The translations under genes and the position numbers were made by a program. The notes beneath the pieces were generated by a model that did not search any database, had not been told where the DNA came from, and was given only the letters and a program-made list of their open reading frames with translations. Positions 14,893 to 24,167 of a stretch of 51,159 nt of DNA are shown one piece after another (positions within the stretch are counted from its first letter, which is position 1; each line of letters starts with the position of its first letter). Source of the DNA: Kiritimatiellia bacterium (GTDB lineage Bacteria; Verrucomicrobiota; Kiritimatiellia; RFP12; UBA1067); contig JAFXTB010000007.1 of assembly GCA_017525225.1 (NCBI GenBank), positions 1 to 51,159 of the forward strand, in the 5' to 3' direction.

Positions 14893-16885
14893 ACGGGTTG
14901 AAACGATGCGCGAGTGGATCGCGCGGCTTAACGCCGCCGCGGACGCCTACTACAACGGTCGCGGCGAGCTGATGACCGACTACGAGTGGGACGCGCTCTT
15001 CGACAGGCTCAAGGCCCTCGAGGCCGAGACGGGCGTGGTGCTTCCGGATTCGCCCACCAGCCGTGTCTCTTCCGATGATGTCGCTGGGCAGAAGGAGCCC
15101 CACGAATTCCCGGCCCTCTCCCTGGCCAAGACGAAACAGGTTGCCGAGGTCGCGAAATGGGCGGAGGGGCGGCCCGTCTGGATCAGCTGGAAGCTCGACG
15201 GGCTCACGCTCGTCGTCACCTATGATGGCGGCCGACTGACGAAGGTGGTGACGCGCGGCGACGGTCACACGGGCACCAACATCACCCATCTCGCGCCGGG
15301 GATCGCCGGGCTGCCGCAGGAGGTAGGCGACAAGGGACATCTCGTGGTACGGGGCGAGGCCGTGATATCGTATGCCGACTTCAAGGCGTTCCTGGCCGAA
15401 TCGCAGGAGGACTACGCGAATCCGCGTAATCTCGCCTCCGGGTCGCTGTCGCTCAAGGATACGGACGAGATCAAGGCCGTAGACGAGCTGCGCCGCCGGA
15501 AGCTGCGCTGGATCCCGTTCTCGCTCGTGGCGGCCAGCAGGACCTTCTCGTCCTGGGGCGCGCAGATGGACTGGCTGGGCGAAATCGGGCTCGATGGCGT
15601 TGAACGCGAACTCGTGCGAAGATCGTCCGAGGCCGATCTGCAGGCCGCCATAGACCGATGGACGCTGCGCGTGACGGACGGCGAGAACCCATATCCCGTG
15701 GACGGGTTAGTGGTCGTCTACGACGACGTGGCGTACGCGAAGACCGGCAGCGTGACCGGGCACCATGCCACGCGGGCGGGCCTTGCGTTCAAGTGGGCCG
15801 ATGAATCTGCCGAGGCGACCCTCGAGCGGATAGAGTGGTCGTGCGCGGTTGCGTCGATATCGCCGGTGGCGGTGTTCACGCCGGTGCAGCTTGAGGGCAC
15901 CACGGTCAGGAGGGCGTCGCTCTGCAACATCTCGGAGTGCGAGAGGCTCGGCATCGGCGGCGCCGGTACGAAGCTTTCCGTGATCAAGGCCAACAAGATA
16001 ATCCCCAAGGTCGTGGCTGTGACGAAGAAGGAGGGGAGTCTCGACATTCCCTCCAGCTGCCCGGTGTGCGGCGCGCCGACCGTGGTGAGGGTATCCGAAT
16101 CGGGCACGCGCACGCTTGGCTGCACGAATGGCGAGTGCGCGGCCCGAGAGCTGCGCAAGTTCATGCGGTTCGTATCCAAGGACGGCATGGACATCGACGG
16201 GCTCGCAGGCGAAACCCTGGCGAAGTTCGTCAACCGCGGCTGGATACGCACGTTTGGCGACATCTACCGGCTTGCGGCCCATCGTGACGAGATGTCTGCG
16301 ATGGAGGGATTCGGCGCGAAGTCGGCCGAGAACATCCTGGACGCCATCGAATCCGCCCGTCGCCGCAAGGCCGTGAAGTTCCTTGTCGCGCTGTCGATTC
16401 CGCTCTGCGGACCGGACGTGGCCAAACGGCTTCTGGGCGTACATGCGGTGCGCGACCTGTTCGCGGCCGCCTGCGAGCCCGGCCAGCCGGACGACCTGTT
16501 CGCGGGGATCGATGGGATAGGTCCAGGCAAGTCGGCGGCGTTCGTGCAATGGTGTCGCGATCCTGCGCATCGGGCCGTGGTGGACGATCTTCTAGGCGAG
16601 ATCGAGCTGGAGGAACACGCTGCCGCGCCGGCGACGGGATCATGCGCCGGATTGACGTTCGTGATCACCGGGGACGTTCACCATTTCGCCAACCGGGCGG
16701 CGTTCAAGGAGTTCGTCGAATCGGCGGGCGGCCGCGTAGCGGGGTCGGTATCGAAGGCCACGAACTACCTTGTGAACAACGACATCACATCCACGTCCGG
16801 CAAGAACAAGAAGGCGCGCGAACTCGGAATCCCCGTCATATCCGAGGATGAGTTCATCGAACGCTTCGGAGGCGGCAATTCCTGA
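14885..16885 (+). CDS. ligA: NAD-dependent DNA ligase
   Basis: This is a near full-length LigA (666 residues; about 670 is usual), which seals nicks in replication and repair with NAD as adenylate donor. The adenylated lysine is in SWKLDGLT at about residue 103. A four-cysteine zinc finger (CPVCGAP ... GCTNGECAARE) follows near residues 396-420, then helix-hairpin-helix repeats (EGFGAKSAENIL, DGIGPGKSAAF) and a C-terminal BRCT domain (GLTFVITGDVHHFANRAAFKE). AGGTGGTG lies 4 bases before the ATG. A short leader frame overlaps the start. Confidence 0.96.
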   Translation: MDERVETMREWIARLNAAADAYYNGRGELMTDYEWDALFDRLKALEAETGVVLPDSPTSRVSSDDVAGQKEPHEFPALSLAKTKQVAEVAKWAEGRPVWISWKLDGLTLVVTYDGGRLTKVVTRGDGHTGTNITHLAPGIAGLPQEVGDKGHLVVRGEAVISYADFKAFLAESQEDYANPRNLASGSLSLKDTDEIKAVDELRRRKLRWIPFSLVAASRTFSSWGAQMDWLGEIGLDGVERELVRRSSEADLQAAIDRWTLRVTDGENPYPVDGLVVVYDDVAYAKTGSVTGHHATRAGLAFKWADESAEATLERIEWSCAVASISPVAVFTPVQLEGTTVRRASLCNISECERLGIGGAGTKLSVIKANKIIPKVVAVTKKEGSLDIPSSCPVCGAPTVVRVSESGTRTLGCTNGECAARELRKFMRFVSKDGMDIDGLAGETLAKFVNRGWIRTFGDIYRLAAHRDEMSAMEGFGAKSAENILDAIESARRRKAVKFLVALSIPLCGPDVAKRLLGVHAVRDLFAAACEPGQPDDLFAGIDGIGPGKSAAFVQWCRDPAHRAVVDDLLGEIELEEHAAAPATGSCAGLTFVITGDVHHFANRAAFKEFVESAGGRVAGSVSKATNYLVNNDITSTSGKNKKARELGIPVISEDEFIERFGGGNS

Positions 16886-16921
16886 TGCCCCCCTTGGATT
16901 GCCATTTATAATTGTTTGCGA

Positions 16922-16950
16922 TTGACAAAAACGCAGGGGGGGGGTATAAT
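16922..16950 (+). promoter_or_regulatory. Consensus promoter with a nine-G spacer tract driving the glycan operon
   Basis: TTGACA (16922-16927) and TATAAT (16945-16950) are perfect boxes at the optimal 17-base spacing. The last nine spacer bases (16936-16944) are all G and abut the -10 box. Gain or loss of a G would change the spacing, so the promoter has the form of a phase-variable switch, here in the ON spacing. Confidence 0.85.
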
Positions 16951-16983
16951 TTTCATGTTTAAGATTTTTCAAGGAAGAAGATC

Positions 16984-18702
16984 ATGCTTGCCAGCATTCT
17001 GATTGCAGCGACCATCGCGGCAACGCCAACGGTCGATATTTTGGAGGCATCCCTAGCGGAACGGGATGCAGCGAACGATCGTTCCTGGAAGGAACTGGCG
17101 GATGCCGCAGCCTTCGCCGCCAAGAGGGATGCCTTTCGCGAGACTTTCCGGTACAAGACCGGCTTCCACGACATCGTCCGCACTCCCCTCAACGCGCGGA
17201 CGGTGGGGCTCAAGGCATACGCCGGCTTCCGCATCGAGAAGGTGATCCTCGAAAGCGCGCCTGGTGTCTACATCGCGGCGCTTGTGTTCCTGCCGGACGA
17301 AGCGAAATACAAGCCGCCATACGCCGGCTTTATATTCATCCCCGGACATTCCGTCACAGGGAAGTCCGCGCCCAACTACCTCCACACATGCGAGCTGGGT
17401 GCGCGCAACGGCCTCGCCGCGATCGTCTACGATCCCCTTGGCCAGGGGGAGCGTTCGCAGGGCGCTGGACTCAAGACCTCGCACGAGCATGTACGCATCG
17501 GCGCGTATGCGTCGCTCGTGGGCGAGACAACGACAACCTACATGCTGAGGGATGCGGTGCGCGTGCTCGACTATCTCGCATCGCGGCGGGACATCGACGC
17601 CGAGCGCCTTGGCGCCAGCGGCTGCTCCGGCGGCGGCACGCTGTCCTCGTACCTGATGGCCGTGGATCCGAGGGTCAAGGCCGCCGCCCCTACGTGCTAT
17701 CTTTCGTCCGCCCGCGAGCATCTGCTGGCCAATGGGCCCCAGGACGCCGAGCAGAACTTCTTCGACGAGCTTTCGTGGGGCTTCAACCACGCCGCGCTCA
17801 TCTTCGCGGCCGGATGCCCTGTGCTGATCAACGCGGCCGTGGAGGACTTCTTCCAGATAGAAGGGGCCCGCTCGACCTATCGTCTGGTGAAGGATGTCGC
17901 CGGCCGCGCAGGACTGCCGCCAGACTGGCATGCGCTCGCCGAGGCTCCCGGGCCGCACGGCATGTCGAAGTTCCATCGTGAGGCGGCGGTCGGGTTCCTT
18001 CTCAGGCATTTCAAGGGCGAGTTCAGGCCTGTCATGGAGACGGAAACCACCGATTTCCAGCCGGCGGATTCCATCGTGACCCCCGACGGCGAGGTGTCGC
18101 ATCTTGCCGGATTCAGGCCGGTATACGACGAGCTGTCCAAGAAGTTCGAAAAGTCGGGCGTCTCGGTGGAACAGGCTGCCGTCAACGCCCGGGAGCTGGT
18201 GCTGAAGGAGCTGGATGGAGAAGGGTGCTGCGAAGTCCTGCAGACGCTCAAGGGCGACATTGCGAAAGGCCGCTGCGCGACGCTTCGCCTGGGCGGCAAG
18301 GCGATGCCGGGGGAGGTGGCCGTGACGCTGTACGCGGATGCCGGGCGCTACATCCTGCGCGAGAAGCGCCGTGGCAAGCGCTCCTACTATGAACGGCGGC
18401 TGGACGACGAGGTGGTGGCGGTGGATTTCTACATCGCAGGCCGGTCGCTCGCCGCGTTCCGGGCCGCCGAACTGCTGAAGGTCGCGGAGGAGCTGGAACG
18501 GCGCACGGGCATGAAGCCCAGGCTCGTGGCCGAAGGCCGCTTCGCCACGCCTGCGAAATTCGCGATCGCGGCGAACCCGTCGGCGTTTGCCTCCGTGGAG
18601 TTCAAGGATGAGCCGCCGCCCTGGCGGAAGATGCTCCGTGATCGGGCATATCTTTCGTTCGCCGATTCCGGCGCGCTTTATTCAGGAAGGATGGGAAAAT
18701 GA
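16984..18702 (+). CDS. Secreted alpha/beta-hydrolase (acetyl xylan esterase-like)
   Basis: The 572-residue first gene of the operon begins with a short signal peptide (MLASILIAATIAATPT). An alpha/beta-hydrolase fold follows, with the nucleophile in GASGCSGGGTLSSY (G-x-S-x-G, near residue 215) and a likely catalytic histidine in GPHGMSKFHRE near residue 325. The arrangement (FIPGHSVTGKSAPNY, YDPLGQGERSQG) resembles large bacterial acetyl-ester hydrolases. A ~200-residue C-terminal extension has no motif I recognise. AAGGAAGAAG precedes the ATG by a few bases. The next gene starts within its stop codon. Confidence 0.75.
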   Translation: MLASILIAATIAATPTVDILEASLAERDAANDRSWKELADAAAFAAKRDAFRETFRYKTGFHDIVRTPLNARTVGLKAYAGFRIEKVILESAPGVYIAALVFLPDEAKYKPPYAGFIFIPGHSVTGKSAPNYLHTCELGARNGLAAIVYDPLGQGERSQGAGLKTSHEHVRIGAYASLVGETTTTYMLRDAVRVLDYLASRRDIDAERLGASGCSGGGTLSSYLMAVDPRVKAAAPTCYLSSAREHLLANGPQDAEQNFFDELSWGFNHAALIFAAGCPVLINAAVEDFFQIEGARSTYRLVKDVAGRAGLPPDWHALAEAPGPHGMSKFHREAAVGFLLRHFKGEFRPVMETETTDFQPADSIVTPDGEVSHLAGFRPVYDELSKKFEKSGVSVEQAAVNARELVLKELDGEGCCEVLQTLKGDIAKGRCATLRLGGKAMPGEVAVTLYADAGRYILREKRRGKRSYYERRLDDEVVAVDFYIAGRSLAAFRAAELLKVAEELERRTGMKPRLVAEGRFATPAKFAIAANPSAFASVEFKDEPPPWRKMLRDRAYLSFADSGALYSGRMGK

Positions 18703-21503
18703 AAGTAAAGACTTCATTGCTCGGCGCCATTGCCGCGCTTGCCGCAGTTGTCGCGCAGGCGGAGGGGCCGGTGGTCGGATACATGCTGGATGTCTCGCGG
18801 AACAAGGTGCCGACGATGGCATCGCTGTATCGCATGGTGGATGTGCTCGCCGAACTCGGCTACAACCAGTTCCAGCTCTATACCGAGCACACATTCGCCT
18901 ACCGTGACCATGCGGTAGTCTGGAACGACGCCTCGCCGATGACGGCCGAGGAGGTCCGTGCGCTCGACGCCTACTGCGCCGGGAAGGGCATCGATCTCGT
19001 ACCTAACCAGAACTCGTTCGGACACCTCGAGAAATGGCTGGAGCATCCGAAGTACCGTTCGCTCGCCGAGGCGCCGGAGGGCGGGGTCAAGACTCCGTGG
19101 AAATCCACGATCGTTACGCCTCGGGCGCTCTGTCCGACGGATCGCAGGTCCCTGGAATTCGTCGCATCGCTCTACGACGAACTCCTGCCGAACTTTCGTT
19201 CGAAGCTGTTCAACGTCGGGTGCGACGAGGTATGGGAGCTTGAGAGCCAGGGCAGGGGACGCAGCTGGGAGGTCGTGAAGGAGAAGGGGCGGCAGCGCGT
19301 ATGGCTCGACTACTTCCGCGAGATATGCCGCCTGGCGGAAGAGCGCGGCAGGACGCCGATGTTCTGGGACGACATGATCGTCCGTCGGCATCCGGAACTC
19401 ATTCCCGAGCTGCCGGCCAACGCCATCGCGCTGGAGTGGGGCTACGAGATCAAGAAGGGCATCGATGCCGCGATCTTCGAGCGCGACTGCGCAAACCTCA
19501 GGAAGAACGGGCGGCGGTTCTATGTCTGCCCAGGGACTTCCGGATGGAATGCGATCACGGGCCGTCACTTCAACATGAAGACGAACGTCAACGAGGCTGT
19601 GAATGCCGGGCTCAAGCATGGCGCTGAGGGCTATCTGCTCTGCGACTGGGGCAATGGCGGCATGTGCCAGCCGTGGGTGACGGCCCTGCCGGCCCTCGTC
19701 TACATGCGCGCCAAGGTCGATGGACGTGAAATGACGGACGGCGAGATCGCCCAGGCCGTCGACCGCCTGACCGGCGCGAAGTGCGGCAAGGCGCTTCTCC
19801 GCTTCCAGGATCTCTACCGGCTGAGCGGCGAGCCCAATCCGAACAACCGCAACACGCTATACACGTTCATGTCCGATGGCGCGAATGGAAGGCGCCCCAG
19901 GGGACTGACGGATGCGGCGCTGGGCGCGGTGTTCGCCGAATACGAAGCGGCGAAGAAGGGTCTGGATCTGACCGGTGCGCCTGCGTGGGTTTCGGACGGA
20001 TTTGCGACAATCGACCTCCTGATGGAGACTCTGCGCCTGCGGTGGGCCGGCGAGCACGACCGGATCGCGCGCGAGATTCCGCCGCGCTACCGCGAACTGT
20101 GGCTCCGGCACAACCGTCCGGGCGGTCTGGACGAAAGCGTAAAGCAGAATTTCAAGCCTGCACATGTCTGCGAGGTGCTCGTGTGCTTCGATACCGAGGA
20201 CTACACGTGCGCCAAGAACGCGGATGGCATCGTCGAGCTGACGAAGATCTGCATCGAAGAGGGCGTCATTCCGCATCATCAGGTTGTTGGCGAAATGGCG
20301 AAGGCGCTTGTCGGGTGGAAGCGCGCGGATGTGATCGAATTGATGAAGCATGCGTTCATCGGCACCCAGACGCGATACCACACGCTGCATCCCGACATCC
20401 TCGAACTCTCGGATGGAGCCGACTATGCGGCGGCCTACCGGCGCGTGTGGGAGCAGGAGAAGGAGTGCGCGGACATCCTCAAGGATGTTTTCGGCGTGAA
20501 ACGCCTGTGGGCGAGCTGCCCCCCAGGCAATTCCGAGTCGTATGTCGCCAACCGCGTCTATGCCGATCTCGGCATCACGTTCGATCTTGGCGCGGGATTC
20601 CTTGAACCGACCGGGGCCGATGTCTGGTTCGCCGGTCAGCGCAGGATCGCATACGGGCTCAATTTCGAGTGGCTCCAGCGCCAGAAGCGCCGCTATGACT
20701 GGGCGAAGGACGGCAAGCGCCTGCTGGATGAATGGGCCGGACAGGACCGGTTCTGCCTCAACTGCCATCCTAACAAGGTGTTCTCCACGGAGTTCTGGGA
20801 CGGCATCAACTACCGGCGCGAGAACAAGGGCAAGTGGGGCGCGTGGATCCAGCCCAAGATGCGAGACCTGGACGAGGTGCGCGAGTACCTTGCCAACGTC
20901 CGCCGCGTCATGCGCGACATCAAGGAGGACCCGAGGTTCAGGTTCGTCACGATCCCCGAGATAGCGGCCACGCAGAAGCCGCGTGTCGCATTGACGCGGA
21001 AGGACATGGGGGCGATCCGCGCCGAATGGGCGGCCAAGGGAATGGGGCCGGTGCGTACACCGGCCAGCTGGAGCGTGGCGGACGTGTTCTGCGCGGCCGT
21101 GGCGATGCTGAAGGGCGAGAAGGAGTTCATGCCGGCGAACGCCTACGGTTTCCTCGAGATGCCGGTCTCGTCGCCCCGGCAGATGGATGTCACGCGCGCG
21201 GAGATCGTCGCGGCGGCGAAGGCGATGGATACGTCGTCCTTCCTCCCGGCGCGCATCGACCTCGACGGCGGAAAGACGATCGGCCCCCGCCAGTTCCTCT
21301 ACGCGGCGCTCGAGTTCCTGGTCAGACCGGTCGATGTCTATACCGTCATCCCCGGCGACCAGCTCGGATCGTTCGCGCCGCTCAGGAAGCTCGAATTCCG
21401 GACGCACCGCAACACATGGCTGCACTGCCCGCCGCCGGTGTTCGAGGACGCATACGCCTCGGACCGTCTGCGCTGGCAGATATGGACGCTCAGGTACGAG
21501 TAG
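18699..21503 (+). CDS. Secreted GH20-like hexosaminidase fused to a polysaccharide deacetylase domain
   Basis: The 934-residue product has a signal peptide (MKVKTSLLGAIAALAAVVAQA). Residues ~25-480 resemble GH20 catalytic barrels: YNQFQLYTEHTFAY, FGHLEKWL and the acid pair in NVGCDEVWE (D176, E177). Residues ~490-780 match NodB-type deacetylases: CFDTEDY near 498-504, the metal motif HTLHP near 560, and ASCPPGNSE near 605. About 150 C-terminal residues are unassigned. Together this suggests removal of N-acetylhexosamine units and of acetyl groups from one glycan; substrate and activity are inferred. It overlaps the esterase gene by 4 bases. Confidence 0.75.
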   Translation: MKVKTSLLGAIAALAAVVAQAEGPVVGYMLDVSRNKVPTMASLYRMVDVLAELGYNQFQLYTEHTFAYRDHAVVWNDASPMTAEEVRALDAYCAGKGIDLVPNQNSFGHLEKWLEHPKYRSLAEAPEGGVKTPWKSTIVTPRALCPTDRRSLEFVASLYDELLPNFRSKLFNVGCDEVWELESQGRGRSWEVVKEKGRQRVWLDYFREICRLAEERGRTPMFWDDMIVRRHPELIPELPANAIALEWGYEIKKGIDAAIFERDCANLRKNGRRFYVCPGTSGWNAITGRHFNMKTNVNEAVNAGLKHGAEGYLLCDWGNGGMCQPWVTALPALVYMRAKVDGREMTDGEIAQAVDRLTGAKCGKALLRFQDLYRLSGEPNPNNRNTLYTFMSDGANGRRPRGLTDAALGAVFAEYEAAKKGLDLTGAPAWVSDGFATIDLLMETLRLRWAGEHDRIAREIPPRYRELWLRHNRPGGLDESVKQNFKPAHVCEVLVCFDTEDYTCAKNADGIVELTKICIEEGVIPHHQVVGEMAKALVGWKRADVIELMKHAFIGTQTRYHTLHPDILELSDGADYAAAYRRVWEQEKECADILKDVFGVKRLWASCPPGNSESYVANRVYADLGITFDLGAGFLEPTGADVWFAGQRRIAYGLNFEWLQRQKRRYDWAKDGKRLLDEWAGQDRFCLNCHPNKVFSTEFWDGINYRRENKGKWGAWIQPKMRDLDEVREYLANVRRVMRDIKEDPRFRFVTIPEIAATQKPRVALTRKDMGAIRAEWAAKGMGPVRTPASWSVADVFCAAVAMLKGEKEFMPANAYGFLEMPVSSPRQMDVTRAEIVAAAKAMDTSSFLPARIDLDGGKTIGPRQFLYAALEFLVRPVDVYTVIPGDQLGSFAPLRKLEFRTHRNTWLHCPPPVFEDAYASDRLRWQIWTLRYE

Positions 21504-21518
21504 AAGGGGACCGCGGCC

Positions 21519-22367
21519 ATGACACTGCTTTTCCTTGCAGCGCTCGCCTCCGCCTCGGCGGTCTGTCCTCTTCCCGGGGATTGGACGCTCGACACCGAGG
21601 TCAGCGACGAATTCGACGGCGAGAGCCTGGACAAGGGCAAGTGGTGGGACTATGCGCCGCACTGGCCGGGTCGCCCCGGCGTCTACCGTACCCTGGCGAA
21701 GAACGTATCGCAGAAGGACGGCGAACTGCTGCTTCTGACCGACAAGGTTCCAGAGGCGGAGATTCCGTACGAGGCTCGCATGGACGGCATGCAGGGGTAT
21801 ACGTGTGCGCTCGTAAAGAGCCGCAGGAAGGTCAGATACGGCTATTTCGAGGCACGCATCAAGGCGACTCCTGCGGCAGTGCGCAACGCCTTCTGGCTCT
21901 ATGACCCGCTCAGCGACGACCTGAAGCGGAAATATTCCCCCGGCGACTTTTCCGAGGAGATCGACATCTGCGAGATCCTCGGCCGCCACCAGCCCGGCGA
22001 CGCCAGCCAGGAGTACAGGACGTCGCATTTCACGCACCACTACATGACGCCGTACTACGAGGGGGTCTGCAACAACCAGGATGTCCCGCTCGGCGTCATG
22101 AAGAAGCTGGATTTCTGCCCTAGCGCGGAGTACCACACCTACGGGCTGCTCTGGACCGAACGCGAGCTCGTGTGGTACATCGACAATGTGGAGAGCGCCC
22201 GCATGCCCACGGCCAGCTACGGGAACGGTGGCTTCCGCCGCCCGCTGCACGTCGTATTCGATACGGAGGTCAACAACTGGTCGGGTGCCAAGGTGGCGGA
22301 TCTGGACGCAAGGACCCTGCCCGCCGTGCAGCGGATCGACTGGTTCCGCCGTTGGGTACGCAAGTGA
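21519..22367 (+). CDS. Secreted GH16 endo-beta-glycanase
   Basis: The 282-residue product has a short signal peptide (MTLLFLAALASASA) and one GH16 jelly-roll domain. The catalytic motif EEIDICEIL at about 146-154 is the bulged E-x-D-x-x-E form found in laminarinases, kappa-carrageenases and related galactanases, not the unbulged lichenase form. Supporting family motifs are RYGYFEARIKATP and HTYGLLWTERELVWYIDN. It would cleave the backbone of a beta-linked glucan or galactan; the exact substrate cannot be read from sequence. The gene starts 15 bp after the GH20-like gene. Confidence 0.88.
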   Translation: MTLLFLAALASASAVCPLPGDWTLDTEVSDEFDGESLDKGKWWDYAPHWPGRPGVYRTLAKNVSQKDGELLLLTDKVPEAEIPYEARMDGMQGYTCALVKSRRKVRYGYFEARIKATPAAVRNAFWLYDPLSDDLKRKYSPGDFSEEIDICEILGRHQPGDASQEYRTSHFTHHYMTPYYEGVCNNQDVPLGVMKKLDFCPSAEYHTYGLLWTERELVWYIDNVESARMPTASYGNGGFRRPLHVVFDTEVNNWSGAKVADLDARTLPAVQRIDWFRRWVRK

Positions 22368-22406
22368 GTCAATTTCCGAAAACAAGACAATGAAGGAGCA
22401 ACCAAG

Positions 22407-24164
22407 ATGAGAACCGGAAAACTAGCGCCATGCATCCTTGCGGTGCTTGGATCATGCATGGCGGCGCATGCGGACATCCTTGTGGACTGGTCGCAGGTGG
22501 CAGGCCTTCGCACCTACACGAACGTTCACAACCAAACCGCCTGGGAAGGGACGCTTCCCGCCTCCGAGACTTCACCCTATCAGGGGATCACCGAACTCGG
22601 GGTTGGAGTGGCTACAAACAGCAATGCCCACATCTACTTCGCGGACGGGAGTGCCGAGAACAAGATGCTCTCCTATTGCGGCTACATCTGGAACGACTCG
22701 GAGACGACCGAGAACTGGACGTTCGCCTGCTGCATGGATGCACATTCGAAACTGTTCATCGACGGTACGCTCGTCATAAACCAGAACGTGCGTTATACAG
22801 GCAAGACGGCCACCATCGCCATCTCGCCAGGGGCGCATGCCTTCGAGCTCCGGTATCGCCGTGGTGGCGGAACCACGGGCGCGACGCAGAAGAACAGCAT
22901 TACGAACTTTGACGACGAAGTGTTTTCCGGTGGCACGGGCGCTTCAGGCGGCGAGTGGGCCAACAAATTCGGCTTCGGCATAGACCGCCAGGGGCGCGGT
23001 TCGCACAAGTACAAGGACTACACGGCCCCGTTCGACTCTGGAAACGGCGCACTCTTCACCTGGACCACGAACTACAGCGGCATTGCGGCGCTCGACATGA
23101 AGAGCGGGACATATCGCTATGCCGCACCGGTGTACGACTATTCTGGAGTAGCCGGTCTCGCCGAATATACGAACCTATACAACGGGGCAGCGTGGACAGG
23201 TACCGATCCCGCGTACATTACCTCGCCGTGCCAGGGGATAACGTCGCTCTGCGTCCGCGTGGCATATGATGAAAACAACGGGGCTGCCTATTATGGAGAT
23301 GGTATTCCGGACTACAAGATGGTGTCCTATTGCGGCTACATCTGGAACGACTCTGATTCGACCGAGAACTGGACGTTCGCCTGCTGCATGGACGCGCAGT
23401 CCAGGCTGTTCATCGACGGGAATCTCGTTGTCGACCAGTCTGTTCGCAAGACATGCAATTCTGCCACATACTCCATGACGCCAGGAGCCCATGCATTTGA
23501 ATTCCGCTATAGGAAAAACGGGGGCTATTCCTGTGCAATACATAAGGCAATCATGGAGAAGTTCGACAGCGAGACATTCTCCAACTATGTCGGTGCCGAT
23601 GATGGACTCTGGACAGCGAAGTTCGGCTTCGCGATCGACCGGCAGGGACGCGGCACGCACAAATACACGGACTACACGGCACCTGTCGATACTGGCGACG
23701 GGCTGCTTTTCTGCGTGTCGACGAATGTGGACGACGTCATACGCTTCGACCATCGCCCGGTATTCACCAACATGACGTTCGCGCCGAACACGACCTTGGA
23801 CCTGAATGCCGGGCAGTTCACGATATCCGTGGAAAACATAGTGGGCCTTCCAATCGTCACGAACGGCAGCCTGAAGGTGACTGGCTCCTGGACGATTCCT
23901 TCCGCCGATGTCGCCGCCGGCGCCGTCCTGGAGGCCAGCGGGGCGTTCACGCTCGAGGACGGCGCGGTGCTTTCGGTAGCGGATGTTTCGGGACTTCCCG
24001 AGCAGACCGTCGTGATCTTGCGTGCTGCGGGCGGACTGACCTTGCCTGCGGGCGTTGATGGGCGCGCTTTGGTTCCGTCGAAAAAGTACATTCTGGAGCA
24101 GACGTCGCCAACGGAACTTTCGATCAAGTATGCTCCTAGGGGCCTTACGATCAACTTCAAGTAG
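22407..24164 (+). CDS. Secreted protein with two PA14-like repeats
   Basis: The 585-residue protein has a signal peptide ending near residue 22 and two tandem homologous modules (about 24-220 and 238-440). Each carries SYCGYIWNDS, ENWTFACCMDA and S-K/R-LFIDG followed by FGF-x-IDRQGRG and HKY-x-DYTAP. The D-x-x-S-x-L-F-I-D-G core resembles PA14 domains, which often bind sugars. The rest is beta-rich, and the protein ends PRGLTINFK, similar to the tail of the passenger-like protein at 4569. GGAG lies 9 bases before the ATG. It is probably the glycan-binding or surface-anchoring member of the operon. Confidence 0.7.
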   Translation: MRTGKLAPCILAVLGSCMAAHADILVDWSQVAGLRTYTNVHNQTAWEGTLPASETSPYQGITELGVGVATNSNAHIYFADGSAENKMLSYCGYIWNDSETTENWTFACCMDAHSKLFIDGTLVINQNVRYTGKTATIAISPGAHAFELRYRRGGGTTGATQKNSITNFDDEVFSGGTGASGGEWANKFGFGIDRQGRGSHKYKDYTAPFDSGNGALFTWTTNYSGIAALDMKSGTYRYAAPVYDYSGVAGLAEYTNLYNGAAWTGTDPAYITSPCQGITSLCVRVAYDENNGAAYYGDGIPDYKMVSYCGYIWNDSDSTENWTFACCMDAQSRLFIDGNLVVDQSVRKTCNSATYSMTPGAHAFEFRYRKNGGYSCAIHKAIMEKFDSETFSNYVGADDGLWTAKFGFAIDRQGRGTHKYTDYTAPVDTGDGLLFCVSTNVDDVIRFDHRPVFTNMTFAPNTTLDLNAGQFTISVENIVGLPIVTNGSLKVTGSWTIPSADVAAGAVLEASGAFTLEDGAVLSVADVSGLPEQTVVILRAAGGLTLPAGVDGRALVPSKKYILEQTSPTELSIKYAPRGLTINFK

Positions 24165-24167
24165 GCA

